47,035 nucleotides of DNA from positions 1-47,035 of the forward strand of contig CANREC010000005.1 of the NCBI GenBank assembly GCA_947629535.1, read 5' to 3'. This DNA is from an uncultured Clostridia bacterium (GTDB lineage Bacteria; Bacillota; Clostridia; Christensenellales; Borkfalkiaceae). Position numbers and translations under genes: made by a program. This document shows positions 1-7,881 of this stretch, one piece after another. Each line of letters begins with the position of its first letter. The stretch's first letter is position 1. A model generated the notes under the pieces. The model searched no databases, was not told where the DNA came from, and saw only the letters and a program-made list of their open reading frames with translations.

Positions 1-669
1 GAGAACCTGCGCATCGTGGGCGAGACGATCCACGCGGGCGACGATGATGTCGGGGAAGATGCCCATGCCCTGCAATTCCTTGACAGAGTGCTGGGTGGGC
101 TTGCTCTTGAATTCCTCCGAACCCGAGATGAAGGGCACGAGCGTGACGTGGATATAGCAGCAGTTCTCCCTTCCCACCTCGCGGGCGACCTGTCGGATGG
201 CCTCGAGGAAGGGCTGCGATTCGATATCGCCCGTCGTGCCGCCGATCTCCGTGATGACGATGTCTGCCCCCGCCGTCTTGCCGACCTGATAGATGAAGGA
301 CTTGATCTCGTTGGTGATGTGGGGAATGATCTGGACGGTCTGGCCAAGATATTCTCCCGCCCGCTCCTTATTGAGGACGTTCCAGTATACCTTACCCGTC
401 GTGAGATTTGAGTATTTATTGAGGTCCTCGTCGATGAATCTTTCGTAGTGGCCGAGGTCGAGATCGGTCTCTGCGCCGTCCTCGGTGACAAATACTTCCC
501 CGTGTTGGTAGGGGCTCATCGTGCCGGGATCGATATTGATGTACGGATCGAGCTTTTGGGAGGCGACTTTGTAGCCGCGCATCTTCAAAAGCCTTCCGAG
601 CGATGCGGCAGTGATCCCCTTTCCGAGGCCCGAAACGACCCCGCCCGTCACAAAGATGTATTTCGTCAT
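1..669 (-). CDS. pyrG: CTP synthase, N-terminal part (runs off the left edge)
   Basis: CTP synthase makes CTP from UTP, ATP and glutamine-derived ammonia in the cytoplasm. The 223 codons present are the amino-terminal synthetase (amidoligase) domain. It opens with [18 protein letters not shown], the family nucleotide-binding loop, followed by [20 protein letters not shown] and the [11 protein letters not shown] segment, both diagnostic of PyrG. The reading frame is open to base 1, so the rest of the synthetase domain and the glutaminase domain lie outside the window. The start ATG (667-669) is preceded by AGAGGTG. It follows dapF by 34 nt in the purA-dapF-pyrG run and probably shares the purA promoter. 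The identification is secure; only the truncation by the window limits it. Confidence 0.95.
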   Translation of the reverse strand, partial: MTKYIFVTGGVVSGLGKGITAASLGRLLKMRGYKVASQKLDPYINIDPGTMSPYQHGEVFVTEDGAETDLDLGHYERFIDEDLNKYSNLTTGKVYWNVLNKERAGEYLGQTVQIIPHITNEIKSFIYQVGKTAGADIVITEIGGTTGDIESQPFLEAIRQVAREVGRENCCYIHVTLVPFISGSEEFKSKPTQHSVKELQGMGIFPDIIVARVDRLAHDAQVL

Positions 670-703
670 GGAGCACCTCTTATCGATAGTTTTCAGCTAA
701 AAA

Positions 704-1546
704 TCAGACTTCTGTTTCGCCCTTGAAGGCAAAGGCGGCGGGCCCCGTCATAAAGACGGTCTCACCCGTATATACGACCGAGAGCTCTCCCCCTTTCAGG
801 GATACCCGTATCTCCCGATCCTTTTCGAAATACCCGTTGAGGACGGAGGCGACGGCGGCCGCACAGGCGCCCGTGCCGCAGGCGAGCGTCTCTCCGCTCC
901 CCCGCTCCCAAACGCGCATCCTCAGCCCGTCCTGCGTGACGTGCACGAACTCGGTGTTCACGCGCTCGGGAAAAGCGGGATGCGTCTCGAACTGTCTGCC
1001 GAGGACGCCGAGGTCCAAGGCGTTGGGATCGTCGCAGAATACCACGCAATGGGGATTGCCCATGGAAAGACAGGTCACAAGGTACCTCTTTTCTCCCACG
1101 ATGAGCGGATGGGACAAAATGGGCTCCGCCGCAAAGAGCGCAGGGATATTATCGGGGGAAAACACGGGTGCGCCCATGTCGACGCGCAGGGAAAGAGCCT
1201 CGCCCGACGCCCCTTTTTGCGTCACTTGGATGCGTTTGATCCCCGATTTCGTCTGAATGGTAAATTCGTCCTTGGAGATCCCCTTTACGTCGTGAAGATA
1301 TTTGCACACGCAACGGATGGCGTTGCCGCACATCTTCCCCTCGCTGCCGTCCGCATTGAACATGCGCATCTGCGCATCGGTCTCCCCGTCGGGCAGGATG
1401 AGCACGACGCCGTCGCCGCCGACAGAGAAATGTCTGTCCGACAGACGGACCGCGAGCGCGGAGGGATCTTCGGGCATCCAGTCGAAACAATCGAAGTAAA
1501 TATAATCGTTCCCGATGCCGTGCATCTTGTAGAAGGTCTTTTTCAT
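704..1546 (-). CDS. dapF: Diaminopimelate epimerase
   Basis: Converts LL-diaminopimelate to the meso form for lysine and peptidoglycan synthesis, by a cofactor-independent two-cysteine mechanism. The 280-residue protein has the usual family length. Both catalytic cysteines are visible: C73 in MCGNAIRCV and C223 in ERGSGETLACGTGAC. The N-terminal KMHGIGNDYIYFD strand is also typical. Its ATG overlaps the purA stop by four bases (ATGA), so the two are translationally coupled. Its presence implies meso-DAP in the wall or in lysine synthesis; a homoserine dehydrogenase of the same aspartate family lies at 14385-15662. Confidence 0.96.
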   Translation of the reverse strand: MKKTFYKMHGIGNDYIYFDCFDWMPEDPSALAVRLSDRHFSVGGDGVVLILPDGETDAQMRMFNADGSEGKMCGNAIRCVCKYLHDVKGISKDEFTIQTKSGIKRIQVTQKGASGEALSLRVDMGAPVFSPDNIPALFAAEPILSHPLIVGEKRYLVTCLSMGNPHCVVFCDDPNALDLGVLGRQFETHPAFPERVNTEFVHVTQDGLRMRVWERGSGETLACGTGACAAAVASVLNGYFEKDREIRVSLKGGELSVVYTGETVFMTGPAAFAFKGETEV

Positions 1547-2817
1547 TTCATTTTAACGTATTCATCGCGCTCCGCCCCGACCGAGACGTAGGTGATGTTG
1601 CATTCGCAAAGTTCTTCAATGAGATGGATATACTCAAGCGCCTCTTTGGGCAGATCGGAGGGCTTTCTGCAACCTGAAATGTCGCAATTCCACCCCTTGA
1701 CCTTTTCGAAAACGGGCCTGCAGAGCGGAAGAAGGTCGGGATAGGGAAATTCATGCAACAGCTTTCCGTTCAGCTCGTAAGCGGTGCATATCTCCAGTTC
1801 CTCATGGCCCGAGAGGATGTCGAGTTTGGTGAGCGCGATCTCGTCTGCGCCCTGACAGCGGATGCCGTACTTGGACGCAACGGCGTCAAAGGGGCCGACC
1901 CTTCTCGGTCTCCCCGTCGCGGCGCCGTATTCCCCGCCCGCCTCGCGGAGCTTTTCCGCCTTCTCGCCGAAATACTCTGCGGTGAAGGGCCCCTCTCCCA
2001 CACAGGTGGAATAGGCCTTCATGATGCCGATGCTCTTATCGAGTTTCAGATTGGGCACGCCCGCCCCGATGGGCGCGTAGGCGGCGATCGTCGAGGAGCT
2101 CGACGTATAGGGCAAAATGCCGAAGTCGATATCGCGGAGCGCCCCGAGCTGAGCCTCGAACATGATGTTCTTGCCCGCTTTATTCGCCTCATTAAGATAG
2201 AGCCCCGTATCGGTGATATAGTCCTTTAAGGGGCTACCGTACGTCCTGAAATATTCCTCGGTCTCGGAAACGGAAACGGACGCATGGTGATATCCCCCCG
2301 CGACGGTGAGATTCTTCCATTCCACGATGTCCGCGATCTTCTCCTTCAGAAGTTCGGGATGAAGAAGTTCCCCCATGCGGAAACACTTCTTCATGTATCT
2401 GTCCGCATAGGCGGGCGCGATGCCGCGCCGCGTGGAACCGAACTTTTTCCCCGCGAGACGGTCCTCCTCAAGGCAGTCCAGAAGGACATGATAGGGCATG
2501 GTGATGACGGCCCTGTCGCTGATCTTGAGATTTTCGGGCGTGATGGAGATGCCCTTCTCGCGCAGGCGGCCCATCTCTTCGTTCAGGTGCTTGATGTCGA
2601 TGACCATGCCGGGGCCGAGGACGTTGACGACGTTCGCGCGGAGGATCCCCGAGGGCAAGAGATTGAGAATAAATTTGCCCCGCTCGTTGATGACGGTGTG
2701 CCCCGCGTTGTTGCCGCCCTGATAGCGGCAAACGATATCGTAATCGGCGGAGAGCAGGTCGACCATGCGGCCCTTCCCCTCGTCGCCCCAGTTGATCCCG
2801 CAGATGGAAGTAAGCAT
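1543..2817 (-). CDS. purA: Adenylosuccinate synthetase
   Basis: Catalyses GTP-dependent condensation of IMP with aspartate, the first committed step from IMP to AMP. The 424-residue protein matches the normal length of about 430. The N-terminus has GINWGDEGKGR (residues 7-17), the phosphate-binding glycine loop with the catalytic aspartate, in place of the commoner QWGDEGKGK. NNAGHT and the GSTRRGIAPAYADR segment follow. The start ATG (2815-2817) has AAGGAG upstream. It is the first gene of a leftward purA-dapF-pyrG unit with its own promoter at 2886-2915. The leader of about 60 nt shows no riboswitch-like structure. Confidence 0.97.
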   Translation of the reverse strand: MLTSICGINWGDEGKGRMVDLLSADYDIVCRYQGGNNAGHTVINERGKFILNLLPSGILRANVVNVLGPGMVIDIKHLNEEMGRLREKGISITPENLKISDRAVITMPYHVLLDCLEEDRLAGKKFGSTRRGIAPAYADRYMKKCFRMGELLHPELLKEKIADIVEWKNLTVAGGYHHASVSVSETEEYFRTYGSPLKDYITDTGLYLNEANKAGKNIMFEAQLGALRDIDFGILPYTSSSSTIAAYAPIGAGVPNLKLDKSIGIMKAYSTCVGEGPFTAEYFGEKAEKLREAGGEYGAATGRPRRVGPFDAVASKYGIRCQGADEIALTKLDILSGHEELEICTAYELNGKLLHEFPYPDLLPLCRPVFEKVKGWNCDISGCRKPSDLPKEALEYIHLIEELCECNITYVSVGAERDEYVKMK

Positions 2818-2885
2818 TTTTCAAACTCCTTAAAAGCGCGAAACGGCTCTGCATGACAAAAAAAGCCCTGCGCACAGTACGTTTT

Positions 2886-2915
2886 ATTATACAATAATAT
2901 TGTTTCCCTTGTCAA
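2886..2915 (-). promoter_or_regulatory. SigA-type promoter of purA-dapF-pyrG
   Basis: On the minus strand, TTGACA (2910-2915), an 18-nt spacer and TATAAT (2886-2891). Transcription should start near 2879, about 60 nt before the purA start codon. Confidence 0.85.
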
Positions 2916-3034
2916 GCGTCCCGCAGTGATTTTCGCAGGGAAAGTTGAAACACGGATTCGGCACAATTCTGTAAATTTTTACAAAAAAATGACAATTATT
3001 TTCATAAATTCATCGACTTTTTCTCGGAAAGAGG

Positions 3035-3063
3035 TTGACAAAACTTATAAACCGTCGTAAAAT
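3035..3063 (+). promoter_or_regulatory. SigA-type promoter of the NUDIX-rtcB pair
   Basis: TTGACA (3035-3040), a 17-nt spacer and TAAAAT (3058-3063), followed by the ribosome site GAGGGAGGTG (3075-3084) before the ATG at 3090. The region between this and the purA promoter shows no other feature. Confidence 0.85.
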
Positions 3064-3089
3064 AATGAAAATACGAGGGAGGTGAATGT

Positions 3090-3581
3090 ATGTATTGCAG
3101 AGACTGCGGCGAAAAATTGACTCTTCGCTTTCTCGAAAATGAAGGCCTTGTCCCCTATTGCGACAAGTGCCGCAAATTCAAATTCCCCTTCTTCCCCGTA
3201 GCCGTTTCGATGGCGGTGACCAACCGTCAGGAAAAGAAGATTCTGCTTGCAAAGCACACGGGCGACAATGACTTTAAGCTGTTTGCGGGGTACGTCAAGA
3301 AGGGCGAAAGCGCGGAAAAGTCCATTCCGCGCGAACTCAAGGAAGAGACGAACCTTGCGGCCGTCAAGTGGAAGTATCTCTCCTCGCGCTATCACGAAGC
3401 AAAGAACATTCTGATGCTCGGCTTTCTGGTGACGGCGGAAGAGGGCGAGATCGTCTTGAACGAGGAGATCGAAGAGGTCCGCTGGTGCACGCCCGAAGAG
3501 GCAAAAGAGCTCATCCGCAAGAATTCGACGGCGGAATATTTTTTGAACCTTGCTCTGAACGAGCTCGCAAGAAAGAAATAA
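3090..3581 (+). CDS. Zinc-ribbon NUDIX hydrolase, NudC-like architecture
   Basis: A 163-residue protein with two Cys pairs at the N-terminus (C3/C6 and C24/C27, a zinc ribbon) followed by a NUDIX fold. The NUDIX box runs from G67: E73, then R81-E82-L-K-E85-E86, the metal-binding core; the usual final Gly is Asn88. NUDIX enzymes cleave nucleoside diphosphates linked to another moiety. Zinc ribbon plus NUDIX is the layout of NudC, the NADH pyrophosphatase and NAD-RNA decapping enzyme. However, the SQPWPFPxS signature for NADH after the NUDIX box is replaced by SSRYHEAKNILM, so NADH activity should not be assumed. It has its own promoter and lies 36 nt upstream of rtcB in the same direction, suggesting an RNA-processing pair (inference). 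The substrate is unknown. Confidence 0.85.
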   Translation: MYCRDCGEKLTLRFLENEGLVPYCDKCRKFKFPFFPVAVSMAVTNRQEKKILLAKHTGDNDFKLFAGYVKKGESAEKSIPRELKEETNLAAVKWKYLSSRYHEAKNILMLGFLVTAEEGEIVLNEEIEEVRWCTPEEAKELIRKNSTAEYFLNLALNELARKK

Positions 3582-3587
3582 TGAGGG

Positions 3588-3609
3588 TCTCCCGCGGGTC
3601 TGCGGGAGA
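3588..3609 (+). promoter_or_regulatory. Hairpin over the rtcB ribosome site
   Basis: An 8-bp perfect stem (TCTCCCGC 3588-3595 with GCGGGAGA 3602-3609) is followed by five T residues and, 8 nt after the stem, the rtcB ATG. The only Shine-Dalgarno-like sequence for rtcB, GGGAGA (3604-3609), is the 3' arm. It could be a weak terminator, a translational switch, or both. Confidence 0.6.
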
Positions 3610-3617
3610 TTTTTACT

Positions 3618-4835
3618 ATGGCAAACGATCTCAAAATTTTTACTGAAAACGTTGATCCCGAGGCGGTCGACCAAATCTACACCTATGTCCGCTCCCCCGC
3701 CTTCGCGGGAAAGCGGGTCCGCATCATGCCCGACGTCCACTATGGAAACGGCTGCGTCGTGGGCTTTACGGGCGCACTCGGCGACGAGATCATTCCAAAC
3801 GCCCTCGGCGTGGACCTCGAATGCGGCATGCTCACGACCGCGCTCGGCGATATTGAGATCGATTTCAAGGCCCTCGACGCCTTCATCCGCGCCAAGATCC
3901 CCTACGGCAGCGCCGTACGCAGAGACAGCGAAGCGGAAGGTCTCGTAAAGCGTCTGCGGTGTTTTGCGAATTTGAAGGAGTTGGGCCGCCTCTACGGTTC
4001 TCTCGGAACGCTCGGCGGGGGCAACCACTTCATCGAGATCGACGCCGACGCGGAGGGCAAAAAATACCTTGTTATCCACAGCGGATCGAGGAATTTGGGG
4101 CTGCAAGTCGCAAAATACTATCAGCGGCTCGCCGTTTCTGACTGCAAAAATTGCGCCGAGGAGGCGCGGGACAGGGTCATCCGCGAAAATAAGGAACACC
4201 CCAAAAGGATCCCCGAACTCATCGCCGCGGTGAATGCGGCGTATGCGCCCCGCACCAAGATCCCCGCGGAGATGTGCTATTTGGACGGACAGCACATGGA
4301 GGACTATCTCTTCGATCTGGACCTCTGCACCGAATTTGCAAGTCTCAACCGCAGGCGCATGGCCGAGGAGATCGTTCGGTTTCTCAAAGTTTTTCGTTCA
4401 ACCTCCTTCGAGACGATCCACAATTATCTCGGGAAGGACAACATTCTGCGCAAGGGGGCGATCTCTGCCCATGAGGGCGAACGGGTCATCATTCCCATGA
4501 ACATGCGGGACGGGTGTCTCATCGCCGTCGGCAAGGGAAACGCGGATTGGAACTTTTCCGCGCCGCACGGCGCAGGCCGCATCTGCAAACGGAGCGAGGC
4601 GATGGAACTCTTTACGGTGGAGGAATTCAGGGAGACCATGCAGGGCGTCTACTCCTCCACGGTCAATGCCTCCACGCTCGACGAATCCCCCATGGCGTAC
4701 AAGCCGATGGAGGAGATCGTCCGCCTCATCTCCCCCGCCGTGACCGTCGAGAGCGTTGTCAAGCCCGTCTACAACTTCAAAGCGGGAAACGCCGACGCCC
4801 CGTCGGATCGATCTTTGATAATAAAAAGGAGATGA
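3618..4835 (+). CDS. rtcB: RtcB-family RNA ligase (short form)
   Basis: RtcB joins 2',3'-cyclic-phosphate or 3'-phosphate RNA ends to 5'-hydroxyl ends using GTP and manganese. At 405 residues this is shorter than the roughly 480-residue classical form. The active-site pieces are present in order: GVDLECGM with the metal ligands D66 and C69, GGGNHFIE, HSGSRNLG, and SAPHGAGR, whose H317 matches the histidine that carries GMP. An archease partner and rtcA are absent from the window. The gene follows the NUDIX gene by 36 nt, and its ribosome site is buried in a hairpin (3588-3609). Short-form RtcB paralogues can be stress-associated; which RNA it repairs here cannot be read from the sequence. Confidence 0.92.
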   Translation: MANDLKIFTENVDPEAVDQIYTYVRSPAFAGKRVRIMPDVHYGNGCVVGFTGALGDEIIPNALGVDLECGMLTTALGDIEIDFKALDAFIRAKIPYGSAVRRDSEAEGLVKRLRCFANLKELGRLYGSLGTLGGGNHFIEIDADAEGKKYLVIHSGSRNLGLQVAKYYQRLAVSDCKNCAEEARDRVIRENKEHPKRIPELIAAVNAAYAPRTKIPAEMCYLDGQHMEDYLFDLDLCTEFASLNRRRMAEEIVRFLKVFRSTSFETIHNYLGKDNILRKGAISAHEGERVIIPMNMRDGCLIAVGKGNADWNFSAPHGAGRICKRSEAMELFTVEEFRETMQGVYSSTVNASTLDESPMAYKPMEEIVRLISPAVTVESVVKPVYNFKAGNADAPSDRSLIIKRR

Positions 4836-4865
4836 GCTTTGCCCGTCTCCTTCGGTACTTTATTT

Positions 4866-4899
4866 GGAAAAAAGCGAGGAAATATCTTCGCTTAAAAAA
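4866..4899 (-). terminator. Terminator of the infC-yebC operon
   Basis: On the minus strand a stem AAGCGA/TCGCTT (arms 4872-4877 and 4888-4893) is followed by six U residues (complement of 4868-4873). It sits 33-60 nt after the yebC stop, in the convergent gap with rtcB. Confidence 0.7.
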
Positions 4900-4925
4900 T
4901 TCTCCAGTGACACGCCGTCTGTTTT

Positions 4926-5660
4926 TTATTCCTCTTCCTCTTCTTCGGGAAGTTCGACGTTGTGATAGACATCCTGCACGTCGTCGTTCTCCTCAAGTTT
5001 GTCGAGCATCTTTTTGAAGAGTTCGAGTTTCTCGCCGTCGAGCGTGATCTTGTTCTGCGGGATCATCGTGATCTCGGCCTGCAGGAACTCCAGTCCCTTC
5101 TCTTCGAGGAAGGTGCGGACCCCCGAGAAGGACGCGGGATCGGTATAGATCTCATACACATCTTCCTGCGTGACGACGTCATCTGCCCCCGCCTCAAGCG
5201 CCAAATCCATGATCTCGTCCTCGGAAAGCGTCTTTTCGACGACGATGAGGCCGCGGTTATCGAACATGTAGGAGACGCTTCCCGTGGTCCCGAGAGAGCC
5301 GCCGCATTTCGACATGATGGAGCGGACGTCGCTCGCCGTGCGGTTGTTGTTGTCGGTAAGCGTCGTGACGATGACGGCCGCGCCGCCTGCGCCGTAACCC
5401 TCATAGGTGAGTTCTTTGTACTCCTTGTCGCCGAGTTCGCCCGCCGCCTTCTTGATGGAACGCTCGATGTTGTCGTTTGGCATGTTCGCCGCCTTTGCCT
5501 TGGCGATGATGTCGGCGAGCTTGGAATTGGTGGCGGGATTGGGATTCCCCTTCGCTGCGACGGCAAGCTCCCTGCCGATCTTGGTGAAGAGTTTCCCCCT
5601 TGCGGCGTCCGCCTTCCCCTTCTTTGCCTGTATGTTGTGCCATTTGCTGTGACCGCTCAT
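4926..5660 (-). CDS. yebC: YebC/PmpR-family protein
   Basis: A 244-residue member of the TACO1/YebC family. Members act as DNA-binding regulators in some bacteria, and the family is linked to translation of difficult, proline-rich stretches on the ribosome. It begins MSGHSKWHNIQAKKGKADA, the family hallmark, and includes KAKAANMPNDNIERSI and the YEGYGAGGAAV segment. It ends in six glutamates, a common acidic tail. The start at 5658-5660 is chosen because it has AAGGAGAAAGG upstream and overlaps the methyltransferase stop by ATGA; a longer reading of this frame upstream only reads trmH out of frame. It is the last gene of the infC-rpmI-rplT cluster, which suits a ribosome-related role. Confidence 0.93.
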   Translation of the reverse strand: MSGHSKWHNIQAKKGKADAARGKLFTKIGRELAVAAKGNPNPATNSKLADIIAKAKAANMPNDNIERSIKKAAGELGDKEYKELTYEGYGAGGAAVIVTTLTDNNNRTASDVRSIMSKCGGSLGTTGSVSYMFDNRGLIVVEKTLSEDEIMDLALEAGADDVVTQEDVYEIYTDPASFSGVRTFLEEKGLEFLQAEITMIPQNKITLDGEKLELFKKMLDKLEENDDVQDVYHNVELPEEEEEE

Positions 5661-6433
5661 ATTCCTTTCTCCTTGTTCTTTTTCAATTGATACATGATGA
5701 TACCTGCCGAAACGGCGGCGTTCAGACTCTCCATCCGTCCTTCCATCGGGATCGCGACCGTGAAGGTGGCTCTGCCGCGCACGGCGTCCGAAAGCCCGTT
5801 GCCCTCGTTCCCGATGCACAGACAGTATTTTTCGGGGGGCGTGAAGGAGAAGATGTCCTCTCCGTCCATATCCGCCGCGATCGCGGGGACGCTCCCGAGC
5901 AGGGGCAAGATCTCTTCCCGCGTGCCGCGCATGAGTTTCGTATAGAATACGCCGCTCATCGAGGCGCGCACTGCCTTGGGTGAGTACGGGTCGGCGCAGC
6001 CGGCGAGATAGATCTCGCGGTATCCCGCGGCGGCAGCCGTACGGATGATCGCCCCGACGTTTGCGGGGTCGGACACGCCGTCGAGGAGCAGGCAGCTCTC
6101 TTCGGGCGGCTCCAAACCGCAAACGGGGATCCTGACCTCGGCAACGACGCCCTGCGGGCTCTTTTCGTCGCAGACTGCCCGAAAAGCGTCCTCTCCCAAG
6201 AGAAGGGTCTCCGCGCCCGTTCTGTCCCGATAGTTCTGCGTTTCGGCAAGCGCGGGGCGCTCCTCCGTTTCAAGAAGAGCGATCCGCACGATCTCCATAC
6301 CGCTTTCCATACATTCGAGGAACATTTTGTCGCCCTCGACGAGGAAAGTGCCCCTCTCCCGTCTCCCCTTCTTTTCCTTGAGGGACGCGAGCTCTTTCAC
6401 GGCGGGATTTTGTTTCGATTTGATGACGACCAT
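5657..6433 (-). CDS. TrmH/SpoU-family RNA 2'-O-methyltransferase
   Basis: A 258-residue SPOUT-class methyltransferase that uses S-adenosylmethionine to methylate ribose 2'-OH in rRNA or tRNA. The N-terminal substrate-binding domain shows IKSKQNPAVKELASLKEKKGR and GTFLVEGDKM. The catalytic knot domain has LDGVSDPANVGAIIRTA, LCIGNEGNGLS and IPMEGRMESLNAAVSAGI, the three SpoU motifs. The target site is not predictable from sequence. The start at 6433 gives the usual N-terminus; a longer frame to 6496 would translate the rplT terminator. Its ribosome site is part of that terminator hairpin, so expression depends on readthrough or on an opened hairpin. A methyltransferase downstream of rplT is a familiar Bacillota arrangement. 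Confidence 0.92.
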   Translation of the reverse strand: MVVIKSKQNPAVKELASLKEKKGRRERGTFLVEGDKMFLECMESGMEIVRIALLETEERPALAETQNYRDRTGAETLLLGEDAFRAVCDEKSPQGVVAEVRIPVCGLEPPEESCLLLDGVSDPANVGAIIRTAAAAGYREIYLAGCADPYSPKAVRASMSGVFYTKLMRGTREEILPLLGSVPAIAADMDGEDIFSFTPPEKYCLCIGNEGNGLSDAVRGRATFTVAIPMEGRMESLNAAVSAGIIMYQLKKNKEKGI

Positions 6434-6436
6434 GAC

Positions 6437-6463
6437 AAAAAAGCCTTTCACGGAAAGGCTTTC
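6437..6463 (-). terminator. Intrinsic terminator after rplT
   Basis: On the minus strand, AAAGCCTTT and AAAGGCTTT arms around a CCGTG loop, followed by a run of U. It ends 4 nt before the start codon of the TrmH-family gene, so it also carries that gene's ribosome site. Confidence 0.8.
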
Positions 6464-6468
6464 ATTTG

Positions 6469-6819
6469 TTAAAGGGCGGCTTTGGCCTTGCCGCAAATGT
6501 CGGCAAAGGCAGCCGCGTCGTTGACGGCGAGGTCGGCAAGGATCTTACGGTTGAGATCGATGCCTGCGACCTTGAGGCCGTGCATGAGCTTGGAATAGCT
6601 CAGCCCGTTGATCCTCGCCCCTGCGTTGATACGGGCGATCCAGAGCTTGCGCATGTCGCGCTTTCTCAGTTTTCTACCGACGTACGCATACTGGAGGGAC
6701 TTCATCACCGCCTGACGGGCGATACGGTAATTCTTGCTCTTATATCCATAGTAGCCCTTTGCGAGCTTAAAGATCTTTCTGCGTTTTTTTACGGCGTTCA
6801 CGCCTCTTTTAATTCTCAT
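6469..6819 (-). CDS. rplT: Ribosomal protein bL20
   Basis: Large-subunit protein L20, needed early in 50S assembly; in Bacillota it also represses its own operon by binding the infC leader. The 116-residue product has the basic N-terminal tail and core typical of the family: [36 protein letters not shown] and [16 protein letters not shown]. It lies 12 nt after rpmI. A terminator follows immediately. The leader upstream of infC has the layout expected for L20 feedback. Confidence 0.98.
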   Translation of the reverse strand: MRIKRGVNAVKKRRKIFKLAKGYYGYKSKNYRIARQAVMKSLQYAYVGRKLRKRDMRKLWIARINAGARINGLSYSKLMHGLKVAGIDLNRKILADLAVNDAAAFADICGKAKAAL

Positions 6820-6831
6820 TGACGGCCTCCC

Positions 6832-7032
6832 TTAATCCTTATAGGGGATCATGCGCTTGACGGTATTTTCCTGTGTCTCGGAAACGAGGGTGGATTGGCG
6901 CAGATTTCTCTTTCTCTTTCTGTTCTTTGTCTCTGCCTTGTGGTTCTTGCCGCCGTGAGCTCTGTTCACCTTGCCGGATCCCGTGAGCCAGAAGCGCTTC
7001 TTCGAACCGCTGTGCGATTTCTGTTTGGGCAT
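6832..7032 (-). CDS. rpmI: Ribosomal protein bL35
   Basis: A 66-residue, strongly basic large-subunit protein: MPKQKSHSGSKKRFWLTGSG at the start, then NRAHGGKNHKAETKNRKRKR. The start at 7032 is set by the family N-terminus MPKQK and by GGAGGATACAGAA just upstream. It lies between infC (61 nt away) and rplT in the conserved infC-rpmI-rplT order. Confidence 0.97.
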   Translation of the reverse strand: MPKQKSHSGSKKRFWLTGSGKVNRAHGGKNHKAETKNRKRKRNLRQSTLVSETQENTVKRMIPYKD

Positions 7033-7093
7033 TTCTGTATCCTCCAAATTGGTTTATGATGTATTGAGCCCTCATCGGGCGGTATACCGAAAG

Positions 7094-7615
7094 TTATTTC
7101 TTGGCGGGCGCAAGGATCAGGATCATGTTTCTGCCCTCCATGTTGAGCGGCTTTTCTATGACGGCGGTCTCCTTCAGCCCCTCATAGAAGTTCATGATGA
7201 CGTCTTTGCCCAGATTGGCATGCGCCATCTGTCTGCCGCGCAGACGGATCGTCACTTTGACCTTGTTGCCCTGTTCCAAAAATTTCTGCGCCTGACGCGC
7301 TTTGACGTTGAGATCCCCGACGTCGATAGTCATGGAGAGCTGCACTTCCTTGAGCTCTACGATCTTTTGGTTCCTCTTGTTCTCCTTCTCCTTTTTGGCC
7401 TGTTCGAACTTGAACTTGCCGTAGTCCATGATCTTACAGACGGGAGGGATCGCCGTGGGAGAGATCTTGACGAGGTCGAGCCCTGCCTCGTCGGCAAGGC
7501 GCAAAGCCTCGCGGGAGGGCATGACCCCGAGCATTTCCCCCGTCTCGGAGATGAGGCGTACCTCTCTGTCGCGGATCTCGCCGTTCAATTGGATCTGATT
7601 CTGTTTACCTGCCAT
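7094..7615 (-). CDS. infC: Translation initiation factor IF-3
   Basis: IF-3 binds the 30S subunit, prevents premature 50S joining and checks start-codon fidelity. The 173-residue protein has the normal length and both domains: the N-domain with NGEIRDREVRLISETGE and the linker PPVCKIMDYGKFKFEQ; the C-domain with KEVQLSMTIDVGDLNVKARQ and RGRQMAHANLG. It starts with an ordinary ATG (7613-7615) behind AGAGGACT, not the AUU used by some infC genes. It heads an operon with a promoter at 7768-7796 and a terminator-bearing leader. Confidence 0.97.
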   Translation of the reverse strand: MAGKQNQIQLNGEIRDREVRLISETGEMLGVMPSREALRLADEAGLDLVKISPTAIPPVCKIMDYGKFKFEQAKKEKENKRNQKIVELKEVQLSMTIDVGDLNVKARQAQKFLEQGNKVKVTIRLRGRQMAHANLGKDVIMNFYEGLKETAVIEKPLNMEGRNMILILAPAKK

Positions 7616-7762
7616 AGTCCTCTCAAAAATATAAAAACGGGTTTCGCAAGAGCAAAACCCGCCGAACTTTTATGCACGGTAAAAACCGTGACGTTTCCGA
7701 TGATCCATTGGCCCGCATCGCTTGAGCGGTCGCGGGGAGAAGGGTTTGCCTCTGCTTGACGT
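7616..7762 (-). promoter_or_regulatory. Attenuating leader of infC-rpmI-rplT (probable L20 leader)
   Basis: About 146 nt of 5' UTR. A terminator lies directly before infC: arms CGGGTTT (7638-7644) and AAACCCG (7655-7661), then U residues (complement of 7632-7637). An upstream minus-strand segment GCAAACCC (complement of 7742-7749) can pair with the terminator's 5' arm region (complement of 7652-7660, one bulge), giving an alternative antiterminator. A small hairpin (7675-7690) and a longer stem region (about 7710-7737) lie between. In Bacillus, L20 binding to such a leader causes termination; that role is inferred here from gene order and layout. Confidence 0.7.
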
Positions 7763-7767
7763 TCATT

Positions 7768-7796
7768 ACTATATCACAGATACACCCTTCTGTCAA
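7768..7796 (-). promoter_or_regulatory. SigA-type promoter of infC-rpmI-rplT
   Basis: Minus strand TTGACA (7791-7796), 17-nt spacer, TATAGT (7768-7773). Start expected near 7761. Confidence 0.85.
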
Positions 7797-7881
7797 CTGT
7801 TTTTCGGTTAATTTTTATGATTTTTCGCGCGAATGCTTTCGGAAGATATACAAGATCCGACAGTTTTGCCCGCTTATCTGC

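Noticed and set aside
4926-6122. A 398-codon open frame appearing to fuse an arginine-rich N-terminus to YebC
   Set aside because: The extra N-terminal part is the TrmH-family gene read in another frame; the YebC family start and ribosome site are at 5660.
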